From contig JBILJV010000004.1 in NCBI GenBank assembly GCA_044377005.1, positions 1 to 64,000 on the forward strand: a stretch of 64,000 nt of DNA. Direction: 5' to 3'. This document shows positions 7,779-16,217 of the stretch, in pieces (within the stretch, counting starts at the first letter, position 1; every line of letters starts with the position of its first letter). Origin of the DNA: JABMMZ01 sp044377005. Its GTDB lineage: Bacteria; Bacteroidota; Bacteroidia; NS11-12g; UBA955. Below the pieces are notes generated by a model. The model had not been told where the DNA came from, did not search any database, and saw nothing but the letters and a program-made list of their open reading frames with translations. The translations under genes and the position numbers were made by a program.

Positions 7779-9134
7779 ATGAAGAAATTTATTCAACGTA
7801 TTAAAGAAATTTGGAGTATTGATGATTTAAGAACTAAAATCAAAAATACTTTATTGTTTCTTTTGATTTACAGAGTAGGTACATTTATTATTTTACCTGG
7901 TATAGATGGTAATGTTTTAATGGGTGCATTACAAAGTCAAACTGAAGGGATCTTAGGTTTAGTCAATGTTTTTGCTGGTGGTGCATTTGGTAGAGGAGCA
8001 ATTCTTGCCCTAGGTATTATGCCTTACATTTCAGCTTCAATTGTTATTCAATTATTAACAATCGCTGTTCCTTCTTTCCAACGTTTGCAAAAGGAAGGTG
8101 AAGATGGAAGAAGAAAAATAAATCAATACACACGTTACCTAACAATTGCAATAACAGCAGTCCAAGCGGTAGCATACTTGAATAATATTACATCAAAATC
8201 AGACAATTGGGCTGCGTTGTTATTCAAAACACAACCAGAGCAAATGTCCGAATTGTTCTTCATGATAACAAATGTTACTCTATTAGTTGCAGGTACTATG
8301 TTTACAATGTGGTTAGGTGAAAAAATTACAGACAAAGGTCTTGGTAACGGAATCTCTCTAATTATCATGGTAGGTATCGTTGATAGATTACCAGAAGCGC
8401 TTGGTTTTGAATTGGATCAAAAATTTGCAAAAGGAGGTTTGCCTTTATTCATTATAGAAATAGTATTATGGTTGGCTGTTATTATAGCAACTATATTATT
8501 GATACAAGGTACAAGAAAAGTAACTGTTAATTATGCTAAACGTATTGAAGGTAATAAATTGTCTGGTGGCGCCCGAAATTACATTCCTTTAAAAGTAAAT
8601 GCAGCTGGAGTAATGCCAATCATATTTGCTCAAGCATTAATGTTTTTACCACCTACTCTAGCGCAATCTATGGATAACCCTAGCACATTACTAACTTCAT
8701 TAAGTGATATTAGTTCTTTTGCATACAATTTTATGTTTGCAATTTTGATTATCACATTTACATATTTTTACACAGCTATTACCGTAAATCCGAATCAAAT
8801 GGCTGACGACATGAAAAAAAGTGGTGGATTTATTCCAGGTATAAAACCTGGTAAATCAACAAGTGATTATTTGGATGAGGTTATGTCAAGAATAACACTA
8901 CCAGGTGCTTTGTTTTTAGCATTTATTGCTATATTACCAGCTTTTGCAATGATATTTGGAGTTAGCCAAAGCTTTGCTCAATTTTATGGTGGAACATCCT
9001 TGTTAATAATGGTTGGTGTTGTGTTGGATACATTACAACAAATAGAAAGTCATTTATTAATGAGAAAATATGATGGATTGATGAAGTCAGGAAGAATAAG
9101 TGGAAGATCTGGATTGAACTCACAATCTATTTGA
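7779..9134 (+). CDS. secY: Protein translocase subunit SecY
   Basis: The product is 451 residues with ten predicted membrane helices. It is the channel-forming subunit of the SecYEG translocon in the inner membrane. Markers include the early PGIDGNVL segment, the helix with GIMPYISASIVIQLL, and the cytoplasmic loops GEDGRRKINQYTRYLT and PNQMADDMKKSGGFIPGIKPG. Many secreted proteins in this window depend on this channel. The 3' end overlaps the -33 element of the infA promoter. No map gene lies between secY and infA. Confidence 0.98.
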   Translation: MKKFIQRIKEIWSIDDLRTKIKNTLLFLLIYRVGTFIILPGIDGNVLMGALQSQTEGILGLVNVFAGGAFGRGAILALGIMPYISASIVIQLLTIAVPSFQRLQKEGEDGRRKINQYTRYLTIAITAVQAVAYLNNITSKSDNWAALLFKTQPEQMSELFFMITNVTLLVAGTMFTMWLGEKITDKGLGNGISLIIMVGIVDRLPEALGFELDQKFAKGGLPLFIIEIVLWLAVIIATILLIQGTRKVTVNYAKRIEGNKLSGGARNYIPLKVNAAGVMPIIFAQALMFLPPTLAQSMDNPSTLLTSLSDISSFAYNFMFAILIITFTYFYTAITVNPNQMADDMKKSGGFIPGIKPGKSTSDYLDEVMSRITLPGALFLAFIAILPAFAMIFGVSQSFAQFYGGTSLLIMVGVVLDTLQQIESHLLMRKYDGLMKSGRISGRSGLNSQSI

Positions 9135-9160
9135 TAATTAAAAAATAATTGTTACCTTTG
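9130..9160 (+). promoter_or_regulatory. Bacteroidota-type promoter for infA-rpmJ-rpsM-rpsK-rpsD-rpoA-rplQ
   Basis: TTTG at 9130-9133 and TACCTTTG at 9153-9160 are separated by 19 bases, a full match to the Bacteroidota -33/-7 consensus (TTTG, TAnnTTTG). The -33 element overlaps the secY stop codon. ATG of infA follows 18 bases after the -7 element. It divides the locus into an upstream unit ending at secY and a downstream alpha-operon unit. Confidence 0.8.
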
Positions 9161-9178
9161 CACCCCTAATAATATAAA

Positions 9179-9397
9179 ATGGCAAAACAAGACTCGATAA
9201 AACAAGATGGTACTATATCAGAGGCATTGTCTAATGCTATGTTTAGGGTAAAGTTAGAAAATGGGCATGAAATTATTGCAACAATTTCTGGAAAAATGAG
9301 AATGAAATACATTCGAGTTTTACCAGGAGATAAAGTTCAAGTTGAGATGAGTCCCTATGATTTAACAAGAGGAAGAATTTCGTATAGATACAAATAA
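9179..9397 (+). CDS. infA: Translation initiation factor IF-1
   Basis: The product is 72 residues, the standard IF-1 length, with the single S1/OB fold and the motif NGHEIIATISGKMRMKYIRV and ending LTRGRISYRYK. IF-1 blocks the A site during initiation. It is the first gene downstream of the internal promoter. Confidence 0.98.
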   Translation: MAKQDSIKQDGTISEALSNAMFRVKLENGHEIIATISGKMRMKYIRVLPGDKVQVEMSPYDLTRGRISYRYK

Positions 9398-9405
9398 ATA
9401 ATATT

Positions 9406-9522
9406 ATGAAAGTAAGAACTTCAGTAAAAAAGCGCAGTGCAGACTGTAAATTAGTTAAAAGAAAAGGAAAACTTTTCGTTATAAACAAAAAGAACCCAAA
9501 GTTTAAACAAAGACAAGGATAA
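9406..9522 (+). CDS. rpmJ: 50S ribosomal protein L36, zinc-site-degenerate
   Basis: A 38-residue frame begins MKVRTSVKKRSADCKLVKR and ends KKNPKFKQRQG, unmistakable L36. Three of the four zinc ligands of classic L36 (Cys11, Cys27, His33) are replaced by Ser, Asn and Phe; only Cys14 remains, so this copy should not bind zinc. The zinc-free form is usual in Bacteroidota. It sits between infA and rpsM in standard order. Confidence 0.96.
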   Translation: MKVRTSVKKRSADCKLVKRKGKLFVINKKNPKFKQRQG

Positions 9523-9525
9523 AAA

Positions 9526-9903
9526 ATGGCAAGAATAGCTGGTATAGATTTACCTAAAAACAAAAGAGGTGTAATTGGTTTAACTTACATCTATGGAATT
9601 GGCTCTAGTAGAGCATCTCAAATTCTTTCAGACGCTAATATCGATTTAGATAAAAAAGTTGCTGATTGGAATGATGATGAATTAACTGCCATTCGTAATA
9701 TTATTTCATCATCTTTTAAAACAGAAGGTGAATTAAGATCTGAGGTGCAATTAAATATTAAACGTTTAATGGACATCGGTTGTTACAGAGGTACTCGTCA
9801 CCGTAAAGGTTTACCTGTAAGAGGTCAAAGTACAAAAAACAACTCTAGAACAAGAAAAGGTAAACGTAAAACAGTTGCCAACAAGAAAAAAGTAACTAAA
9901 TAG
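9526..9903 (+). CDS. rpsM: 30S ribosomal protein S13
   Basis: The product is 125 residues with MARIAGIDLPKNKRGVIGLT, YIYGIGSSRA and the helix-two-turn-helix, then the C-terminal RTRKGKRKTVANKKK tail that reaches the P-site tRNA. S13 forms intersubunit bridges with L5. Standard position between rpmJ and rpsK. Confidence 0.98.
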   Translation: MARIAGIDLPKNKRGVIGLTYIYGIGSSRASQILSDANIDLDKKVADWNDDELTAIRNIISSSFKTEGELRSEVQLNIKRLMDIGCYRGTRHRKGLPVRGQSTKNNSRTRKGKRKTVANKKKVTK

Positions 9904-9908
9904 AATAA

Positions 9909-10289
9909 ATGAGTACAGCTAAAAATAAAAAGAAAGTTAAAGTTGACCCTATTGGTCAAGTGCACATAAAAGCATCTTTCAATAATATTATTGTTTCCGT
10001 TACTAATGTTAATGGAGATGTAATTTCTTGGTCATCTGCTGGTAAAATGGGTTTTAGAGGTTCTAAAAAGAATACTCCTTATGCAGCTCAGTTAGCAAGT
10101 CAAGATTGTGCAAAAGTTGCATTTGATGCAGGTTTAAGAAAGGTAGATGTTTTCGTTAAAGGTCCAGGTTCTGGTAGAGATTCAGCTATTCGTAATTTAG
10201 CAACTGTTGGTCTTGAAGTTATGTCAATTAATGACTGTACTCCACTTCCACACAATGGCTGCAGACCCCCAAAACGTAGAAGAATTTAA
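9909..10289 (+). CDS. rpsK: 30S ribosomal protein S11
   Basis: The product is 126 residues. Blocks GQVHIKASFNNIIVSVTNVN, KVDVFVKGPGSGRDSAIRNL and the C-terminal DCTPLPHNGCRPPKRRRI are conserved in S11, which shapes the mRNA exit platform. Start ATG 9909 follows rpsM by five bases. Confidence 0.98.
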   Translation: MSTAKNKKKVKVDPIGQVHIKASFNNIIVSVTNVNGDVISWSSAGKMGFRGSKKNTPYAAQLASQDCAKVAFDAGLRKVDVFVKGPGSGRDSAIRNLATVGLEVMSINDCTPLPHNGCRPPKRRRI

Positions 10290-10316
10290 TAAAACAATTA
10301 AGATAAATAAGAAATA

Positions 10317-10922
10317 ATGGCAAGATATACAGGTCCTAAATCCAAAATAGCTAGAAAATTCAAAGAACCAATCTTTGGTCCTGATAAGGCTTTAGATAAA
10401 AAACCGTATGCACCTGGAATGCACGGTAATTCTCGCAAAAGAAAAAAATTATCTGAGTATGCAATTCAGTTAAGTGAAAAACAAAAAGCTAAATATACTT
10501 ATGGTGTATTAGAGCGTCAGTTTGCAAAAACATTTAAACTAGCTGCTACTAAAAGAGGTATTACTGGTGAAAATTTATTAAAGTACTTAGAAGCAAGATT
10601 AGATAACACCGTTTTTAGATTAGGTATTGCTCCTACAAGAAGTGCTGCACGTCAATTAGTTTCACACAAACATATCTTAGTGAATGGTGAAGTAGTAAAC
10701 ATACCTTCTTATACTCTTCGTCCGGGTGATACAGTAGCAGTAAGAGAAAAATCTAAATCATTAGAAGCTGTTACAGATTCATTAAACGGAGGAAAAAAAC
10801 GTTTCAGTTGGTTAGAATGGAATGATAAAGAAATGTCTGGTATTTTCCTGAATTTACCCGATAGAGCTGAAATTCCAGAAAATATAAAAGAACAATTAAT
10901 CGTAGAGTTGTACTCTAAATAA
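10317..10922 (+). CDS. rpsD: 30S ribosomal protein S4
   Basis: The product is 201 residues with an S4 RNA-binding domain at about 90-155 (RLDNTVFRLGIAPTRSAARQ, LVSHKHILVNG). The N-terminus MARYTGPKSKIARKF is of the zinc-free type. S4 nucleates 30S assembly and in E. coli represses the alpha operon. Order is canonical. Confidence 0.98.
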   Translation: MARYTGPKSKIARKFKEPIFGPDKALDKKPYAPGMHGNSRKRKKLSEYAIQLSEKQKAKYTYGVLERQFAKTFKLAATKRGITGENLLKYLEARLDNTVFRLGIAPTRSAARQLVSHKHILVNGEVVNIPSYTLRPGDTVAVREKSKSLEAVTDSLNGGKKRFSWLEWNDKEMSGIFLNLPDRAEIPENIKEQLIVELYSK

Positions 10923-10941
10923 TCAATAAAAATAACAAAAC

Positions 10942-11934
10942 ATGCCAATATTAGCGTTTCAAAAACCTGAGAGAGTGATAATGCATAAAGATACAGACTT
11001 TTATGGTCTGTTTGAATTTAGCCCACTTGAAAGAGGTTACGGTGTTACAATAGGAAATTCTCTAAGAAGAATTTTATTGTCATCATTAGAAGGATATGCA
11101 ATTACTTCCTTAAAAATACAAGGTGTTGATCATGAGTTTTCAACTATCAAAGGTGTTGTAGAAGATGTAACTGAAATTATACTTAATTTAAAACAAGTTA
11201 GATTTAAGAAGACTTCAGGTTCTGATGCACAAGAAAAAGTATTCTTGAGCATAAAAGGTAAAGAACAATTCTTAGCTGGTGATATTGGAAGATACACTAA
11301 TTCATTTGAAATTTTAAATCCAGAATTAGTTATCTGTAACATGGAGCCATTTGTTAATTTGGATATAGAAATTACAATAGACAAAGGCAGAGGTTACGTA
11401 CCCGCTGATGAGAATAAACCTAAAGATATGCCTATTGGTTTAATTGCTATTGATTCTATTTTTACTCCAGTTAAAAATGTTAAATTTTCTGTTGAAGACT
11501 TTAGGGTTGAACAAAAAACAGATTACGAGAAATTAGTAATTGAATTACACACTGATGGATCAATTCACCCAGAAAGTGCTTTAAAAGAAGCCGCAAACAT
11601 TCTTATTCAACATTTTATATTGTTTAGTGATGAGAATATTTTGTTAGATACACAAGTTAAAAAACCAACTCAAGAAGTAGATGAGAATTTCTTACACATG
11701 AGAAAAGTTTTAAAAACTAACCTTGCTGACTTAGATTTGTCTGTTAGAGCATACAATTGCTTGAAAGCTGCAGAAATTAGAACATTAGGGGAATTAGTAA
11801 GTTATGATATTGATGATTTATTGAAATTTAGAAATTTTGGAAAAAAATCATTGTCAGAACTTGAAGAGTTTGTTAGAGATAAGGGTTTAAATTTTGGAAT
11901 GGATGTTTCAAAATATAACTTATCTGAAGATTAA
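10942..11934 (+). CDS. rpoA: DNA-directed RNA polymerase subunit alpha
   Basis: The product is 330 residues. The N-terminal dimerisation domain (about 1-230) has GYGVTIGNSLRRILLSSLEG; the C-terminal domain (about 255-320) has the helix-hairpin-helix segment LSVRAYNCLKAAEIRTLGEL that binds upstream promoter DNA and regulators. It lies in the alpha operon between rpsD and rplQ. Confidence 0.99.
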   Translation: MPILAFQKPERVIMHKDTDFYGLFEFSPLERGYGVTIGNSLRRILLSSLEGYAITSLKIQGVDHEFSTIKGVVEDVTEIILNLKQVRFKKTSGSDAQEKVFLSIKGKEQFLAGDIGRYTNSFEILNPELVICNMEPFVNLDIEITIDKGRGYVPADENKPKDMPIGLIAIDSIFTPVKNVKFSVEDFRVEQKTDYEKLVIELHTDGSIHPESALKEAANILIQHFILFSDENILLDTQVKKPTQEVDENFLHMRKVLKTNLADLDLSVRAYNCLKAAEIRTLGELVSYDIDDLLKFRNFGKKSLSELEEFVRDKGLNFGMDVSKYNLSED

Positions 11935-11958
11935 TAATTATAAATTGTATAGTATAAG

Positions 11959-12456
11959 ATGAGACACGGAAATAAAGTAAATAAATTAGGAAGAACCGCC
12001 TCCCACAGAAGAGCTTTAATGGCTAACTTAACCATTTCGCTTATTAAAAATAAACGTATTACTACCACTTTAGCGAAAGCTAAAGCTCTTAGAGTGTATG
12101 TTGAACCTTTGATTACAAAATCTAAAAATGATACAACACACTCTCGTAGAACTGTGTTTGCTTATTTAAGAGATAAAGATTCTATCAAAGAACTTTTTGG
12201 ATCTATCGCTGAAAAAGTAGCAACAAGACCAGGAGGTTATACAAGAATCCTTAAATTAGGTAATCGTATGGGTGATAACGCTGAATTAGCTATGATTGAA
12301 TTAGTTGATTTTAACGAATTTACTGATGGTATAGGTAAGAAAAAATCTACCAAACCTAAAACTAGAAGAGGTAAAAAAGTTTCATCTGATGCTGTTGTTG
12401 AAGCTAAAACTGAAACAACTGAAACTGAATCTAACACAGATTCAACTGAAGCTTAA
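11959..12456 (+). CDS. rplQ: 50S ribosomal protein L17
   Basis: The product is 165 residues: a typical L17 core (MRHGNKVNKLGRTASHRRAL, then NLTISLIKNKRITTTLAKAK) and a low-complexity C-terminal tail of about 45 residues rich in Lys, then Thr and Glu. Tails like this are common in Bacteroidota L17. It is the last gene of the locus; a strong hairpin follows 12 bases after the stop. Confidence 0.97.
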   Translation: MRHGNKVNKLGRTASHRRALMANLTISLIKNKRITTTLAKAKALRVYVEPLITKSKNDTTHSRRTVFAYLRDKDSIKELFGSIAEKVATRPGGYTRILKLGNRMGDNAELAMIELVDFNEFTDGIGKKKSTKPKTRRGKKVSSDAVVEAKTETTETESNTDSTEA

Positions 12457-12468
12457 AATCTCTCATAA

Positions 12469-12510
12469 AGACATAAAAAAAGCCACTATAAAGTGGCTTT
12501 TTTTATGTCT
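12469..12510. terminator. Bidirectional terminator between rplQ and purQ
   Basis: A perfect 19-bp inverted repeat (arms 12469-12487 and 12492-12510) surrounds an ATAA loop. The GC core AGCCACT/AGTGGCT is flanked by six A before and six T after, so the hairpin ends in a U tract when read from either strand. It closes the ribosomal operon and the convergent purQ gene, which ends at 12524. Confidence 0.9.
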
Positions 12511-12523
12511 TTATGTTTTGTGT

Positions 12524-13204
12524 TTATTTAATGATACTATTAAAAATCGCTTGTCCATCTGTGTTAAATAGAAATTCAGAAAAACATCTTTCTGGATGTG
12601 GCATCATTCCAAATACATTTTTCCCTTTATTGCAAATGCCAGCTATATTATTCAAAGAGCCATTAGGGTTACTTTCTTTAGTTATATTACCCTGTTCATC
12701 ACAATACCTGAAAATAATTTGTTTATTGGCCTCTAATTCATCTAAAGTTGATGCATCTGCATAGTAATTGCCTTCTCCATGTGCAATAGGAATGGTATAT
12801 ACATTTTCTGAATCTAAATTATTTGTGATTTTTAAATCAGTATTAATGGGTTTTAAATAAACATTTTTGCAAAGGAATTTTTGATGGTTATTTCTTAAAA
12901 GTGCTCCAGGTAATAGTCCACTTTCACATAATATTTGAAAACCATTACATATCCCCATAACATATCCACCTTTGTCTGCATGCTCCTTTACGCTTTGCAT
13001 AATAGGGCTTAGTTTTGCAATAGCGCCACTTCTTAAATAGTCACCATAACTGAACCCCCCAGGAAGAAAAATAAAGTCTACACCTTTTAAATCAGTGTCT
13101 TTATGCCATAACTCTTCTACAGGATGTTCTGATATTTTACTTAGAGTTTCAATTAAGTCTCTGTCACAATTGCTGCCGGGGAATATTACTACGCCAAATT
13201 TCAT
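12524..13204 (-). CDS. purQ: Phosphoribosylformylglycinamidine synthase, glutaminase subunit PurQ
   Basis: The product is 226 residues, a class I glutamine amidotransferase. It releases ammonia from glutamine for the fourth step of purine synthesis (FGAR to FGAM) with PurL and PurS. The nucleophile is Cys86 in MGICNGFQ, and His203/Glu205 of MPHPERC complete the triad. The N-terminal VVIFPGSNCDRD is typical of PurQ. No purL or purS is in the window. A TACTTTTG element ends five bases before the ATG. Confidence 0.95.
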   Translation of the reverse strand: MKFGVVIFPGSNCDRDLIETLSKISEHPVEELWHKDTDLKGVDFIFLPGGFSYGDYLRSGAIAKLSPIMQSVKEHADKGGYVMGICNGFQILCESGLLPGALLRNNHQKFLCKNVYLKPINTDLKITNNLDSENVYTIPIAHGEGNYYADASTLDELEANKQIIFRYCDEQGNITKESNPNGSLNNIAGICNKGKNVFGMMPHPERCFSEFLFNTDGQAIFNSIIK

Positions 13205-13209
13205 TTCTG

Positions 13210-13217
13210 CAAAAGTA
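13210..13217 (-). promoter_or_regulatory. -7 element for purQ
   Basis: Read on the minus strand, bases 13217-13210 are TACTTTTG, a perfect TAnnTTTG. I see no clear TTG at the expected distance upstream. Only five bases separate it from the purQ ATG, so transcription should start at or next to the start codon. Confidence 0.5.
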
Positions 13218-13258
13218 ATATTATGATTGATTATTCTGTTAAAATTTAATTAACAAAA

Positions 13259-13289
13259 TTGTTTCAATCCATTAATTTGTTTAGTTTCG
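13259..13289 (+). promoter_or_regulatory. Promoter for the 13300 outer membrane protein gene
   Basis: TTG at 13259-13261 and TAGTTTCG at 13282-13289 are 20 bases apart, close to the Bacteroidota consensus with TTCG in place of TTTG. The ATG begins ten bases after the -7 element, leaving a very short leader. Confidence 0.6.
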
Positions 13290-13299
13290 CAATGCCTTC

Positions 13300-14109
13300 A
13301 TGAAATCACTCTATTCATTGATATTTATTTTATTGATATCAACTGTTATTAATGCACAACAGTATCAGCTGTCTTTTCATATAGGACACGAATTTGGATT
13401 TAGACCACAGTTGTCAAATGATGTAGATTTAAATAGTAGAGTAAAATACAGTTTAGGTAATGGCGTTACTAGTCAATTAATGTTCAATGTTATTCCTGAT
13501 AGTGCCAATTGGCATTTTTCTTTAGGAATGAGTACTTTAAGAGGAAATACAATTTTAATTTCAGAAAATTTTATTAATACTTTTAAATATGAAGCAATTT
13601 CGAAATCTATTGTATCTCATAGAATACCATTATTACTCAATTATCGTTTCAAAATAAAGCATAGTTCTATTCAAATCTTCTCAGGAATTGTTATCCCTTT
13701 CTATAATCGTATTAAAGAAGAATATTCAATGAAAGATAGTTCAGTTTTTATCAATAAAGAATTTAATGTAAGAAATTATTTAGCAATAGGTTACCAAGGT
13801 GGTGTTGAGTATAATAAAAAAATAAACAATAAGTTTTCTTTGTGCTTAAATGCTCATTTAAATATTTTAAATCAAAAAGTAAAATCTAAAGAATTATCTT
13901 TTTATTCGGACAATGAATTTAATAATATTGATTTTATTTCAGACCGGTCTAACAGAGAATTTCTTTACAAAAAAGAAGTTACAGAGATTCAAAATAATGA
14001 ATCTTTTTTGCCACGTGGTTTTAATAAAAATTTACCTACCGATTTGCTGACTTACACTGAAACGCTCAGTAGTTTTGGTCTTAGTTTTGGATTGAAATAT
14101 CAGTTTTGA
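13300..14109 (+). CDS. Probable outer membrane beta-barrel protein
   Basis: The product is 269 residues. Residues 1-19 form a Sec signal peptide ending in INAQ. The rest alternates polar and hydrophobic residues as in beta-strands and ends in an aromatic residue (GLSFGLKYQF), the usual C-terminal signal for outer membrane insertion. I do not recognise a specific family; small porin-like proteins (outer membrane beta-barrel superfamily) are the nearest class. The gene stands alone behind its own promoter and is followed 10 bases later by a methyltransferase-like gene. Confidence 0.6.
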   Translation: MKSLYSLIFILLISTVINAQQYQLSFHIGHEFGFRPQLSNDVDLNSRVKYSLGNGVTSQLMFNVIPDSANWHFSLGMSTLRGNTILISENFINTFKYEAISKSIVSHRIPLLLNYRFKIKHSSIQIFSGIVIPFYNRIKEEYSMKDSSVFINKEFNVRNYLAIGYQGGVEYNKKINNKFSLCLNAHLNILNQKVKSKELSFYSDNEFNNIDFISDRSNREFLYKKEVTEIQNNESFLPRGFNKNLPTDLLTYTETLSSFGLSFGLKYQF

Positions 14110-14119
14110 TTTATTTGAG

Positions 14120-14776
14120 TTGAAAAAAGTGCTTAGTTATATATTGCCTAACTCTATTAAAAAAGGAACAACGCAACTTGGGCAAGACTATGATGTGGCC
14201 TTTGAATATGGCAAAAAAGTATTAAATAGTGCCAATGCTAATTATAGTTTCGGTAGTTTGCATGAGGTTATGCAAAAAGGGATTACAATGTTTCTTAAAA
14301 ATAATTCTCCTCAAAAAGTTTTAGTTTTAGGATTAGGAGGTGGTAGTTGTATTGAAGTATTAAATCGAAAGTGTAAAGGAAAACTTTCCATAACTGCCGT
14401 TGAAATAGATGCTGATATCATTAATTTGGCTCAATCTTATTTTGATATTGGTCGGTATTCTAATGTTAAAATAATCAATGGAGATGCCCAAAACCTATTC
14501 AACTATATTCCAGATGAAATTAATTCGTTTGATTTAATTGTTGATGATGTTTTTTGGGACAATCAAATGCCGGATTTTTGTTACCAAAATGACTATGTTC
14601 AGCAGGCTAAACTATTTTTAAACGAGAAGGGTTGTTATTTCAGAAATATTATGGAGCAAGATTCTTCAAAACTATTGACTTATGAAGCGTTATTAAAAGC
14701 TGAATTTGCTAGCATTACCAAATCAGATGTCTTGAAGCATTCAAACAAAATATACCTTTGTTATAAAAAACAATAA
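14120..14776 (+). CDS. Spermidine-synthase-like methyltransferase-fold protein
   Basis: The product is 218 residues with a Rossmann-type fold: VLVLGLGGGSCIEVLNRK (nucleotide-binding motif I) near residues 68-85, then TAVEIDADIINLAQSYF and INGDAQNLF. This layout is that of spermidine synthase and related proteins; the GGGS-EVD pattern is clear. The aminopropyl-transfer residues cannot be confirmed by eye, so substrate and reaction are open. The start is TTG at 14120; no ATG precedes the conserved part. It may be cotranscribed with the upstream gene. Confidence 0.65.
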   Translation: MKKVLSYILPNSIKKGTTQLGQDYDVAFEYGKKVLNSANANYSFGSLHEVMQKGITMFLKNNSPQKVLVLGLGGGSCIEVLNRKCKGKLSITAVEIDADIINLAQSYFDIGRYSNVKIINGDAQNLFNYIPDEINSFDLIVDDVFWDNQMPDFCYQNDYVQQAKLFLNEKGCYFRNIMEQDSSKLLTYEALLKAEFASITKSDVLKHSNKIYLCYKKQ

Positions 14777-14781
14777 ATTTG
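14732..14781 (+). promoter_or_regulatory. Two tandem -7 elements ahead of the UMF1-type transporter
   Basis: TTG at 14732-14734 with TACCTTTG at 14753-14760 (18-base spacer) is one full promoter match. A second perfect -7, TAAATTTG, lies at 14774-14781 and overlaps the methyltransferase stop; its nearest TTTG is only 13 bases upstream. Either could drive the gene at 14800. Confidence 0.5.
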
Positions 14782-14799
14782 CCTCAGTAAAAAACTTAA

Positions 14800-16188
14800 A
14801 TGAACAATAACGAACCAATAGTTTTTAAAAAAAACCAAACAAAAGTATTAAATGCTTGGTGTATGTATGATTGGGCTAACAGTGTTTTCCCTTTGACCAT
14901 TACATCTGCTATTTTCCCAATTTATTGGAACAGTCAAACAAAAAATGGAGTTGATGTTTTTGGACACACAATCGAAGGTTCAGTTCTGTTTAGTTATAGC
15001 TTGTCATTAGCTTTTTTAATTATAGCCTTTATAAACCCAATTTTAAGTGGAATGGCAGACCATTCGGGTAACAAAAAGTTTTTCATGAAACTGTTTGTTT
15101 TGCTTGGTGCTGTATGTTGCTTTGGTATGTATTTTTTTGACTCTCAATCTATATGGATTGGGGTTTTAGCTTTTGTTTTAGGTACAGTTGGTTATGCAGG
15201 TAGTATTGTTTTTTATAATGCTTTTTTGCCTGAAATTGCCACCGAGGATAGATTTGATCTATTAAGTGCTAAAGGTTTTTCGATGGGTTATATTGGAGGT
15301 GTTATATTGCTAATTTTAAATTTATTGATAATTTTGTTCCCCTCAATACTTTACAATGTTGATGGAAAAGTAATGGAGCTAATGTCATTAAATCCTCAAC
15401 TTGAAAATAATCAAGCAATTGTTTTAGCAAAGTCATATTTTGAGAAAAAAGCTAGTCAGTTGTCGTTTGTAACTGTAGGTGTTTGGTGGATCTTGTTTTC
15501 TCTAATCCCTTTTTATTATCTACCAAGTTCTAAAACAAATGAGAAAAAGCTATCGTTTAAAAAAGGGTATAACGAATTACGAAAAGTGTATTCTGAGATT
15601 AAACAATTTAAATTAATGAAGCATTATTTATTGGCTTTTTTCTTTTATAGTATGGGAGTTCAAACTGTAATGTACGTGGCATCTATGTTTGGCGTTAAGG
15701 AATTAAAATTGCCGAAAGAGAATTTAATAATAACGATTTTATTGATACAATTAATTGCAATAGGAGGGGCCTATTTATTTTCTTATTTGTCGCAAAAAAT
15801 AGGGAATATAAAATCATTAATTATAAGTGTATTAATTTGGATAGGAATATGCATTGGCGCCTATTATGTGAATGGGGTCAATGGTTTTTATTTATTGGCA
15901 TCTGTTGTTGGTTTAGTAATGGGAGGTATTCAAAGCTTGTCAAGAAGTACATTTGCAAAACTTATTCCAAACGATACTAAGGACAATGCATCATATTTTA
16001 GTTTTTATGAGCTTACCGAAAAGGTAGCAATCGTTATTGGGACTTTTAGTTTTGGATTTATTGAGCAAATTATTCAAATTGTATTCAAAGTGGATAGTAT
16101 GAGATATTCTGTATTGTCATTAATGTTGTTTTTTGCTATTGGTTTGTTTTTACTGATTCTTATCAGGGATGAAAATGTTGAAGTTTAA
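14800..16188 (+). CDS. MFS transporter, UMF1 / Atg22-like family
   Basis: The product is 462 residues with about twelve membrane helices. The N-terminal NAWCMYDWANSVFPLTITSA is the hallmark of UMF1 (Atg22-like) major facilitators. Other markers are NPILSGMADHSGNKKFFM in the first loop and MGGIQSLSRSTFAKLIP in the second half. Family members are linked to export of amino acids or related small molecules, but the substrate here cannot be read from sequence. It sits in the inner membrane, with its own promoters. Confidence 0.85.
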   Translation: MNNNEPIVFKKNQTKVLNAWCMYDWANSVFPLTITSAIFPIYWNSQTKNGVDVFGHTIEGSVLFSYSLSLAFLIIAFINPILSGMADHSGNKKFFMKLFVLLGAVCCFGMYFFDSQSIWIGVLAFVLGTVGYAGSIVFYNAFLPEIATEDRFDLLSAKGFSMGYIGGVILLILNLLIILFPSILYNVDGKVMELMSLNPQLENNQAIVLAKSYFEKKASQLSFVTVGVWWILFSLIPFYYLPSSKTNEKKLSFKKGYNELRKVYSEIKQFKLMKHYLLAFFFYSMGVQTVMYVASMFGVKELKLPKENLIITILLIQLIAIGGAYLFSYLSQKIGNIKSLIISVLIWIGICIGAYYVNGVNGFYLLASVVGLVMGGIQSLSRSTFAKLIPNDTKDNASYFSFYELTEKVAIVIGTFSFGFIEQIIQIVFKVDSMRYSVLSLMLFFAIGLFLLILIRDENVEV

Positions 16189-16207
16189 TTAGATTGTATT
16201 ATTTTTG
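16178..16207 (+). promoter_or_regulatory. Promoter for the MbnP/MbnH cassette
   Basis: TTG at 16178-16180 and TATTTTTG at 16200-16207 are 19 bases apart, a full consensus match. The -33 element lies inside the end of the preceding transporter gene. The cassette's first ATG is only ten bases beyond the -7 element. Confidence 0.7.
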
Positions 16208-16217
16208 TAAATAGTTG

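Noticed and set aside
12513..12764. Frames of 60-83 residues on the plus strand after rplQ
   Set aside because: They overlap the terminator or lie antisense to purQ, which has clear family motifs.
13210..13253. Full two-part promoter for purQ
   Set aside because: The -7 element is perfect, but the nearest TTTG on the minus strand is about 36 bases away, too far; only the -7 element is reported.
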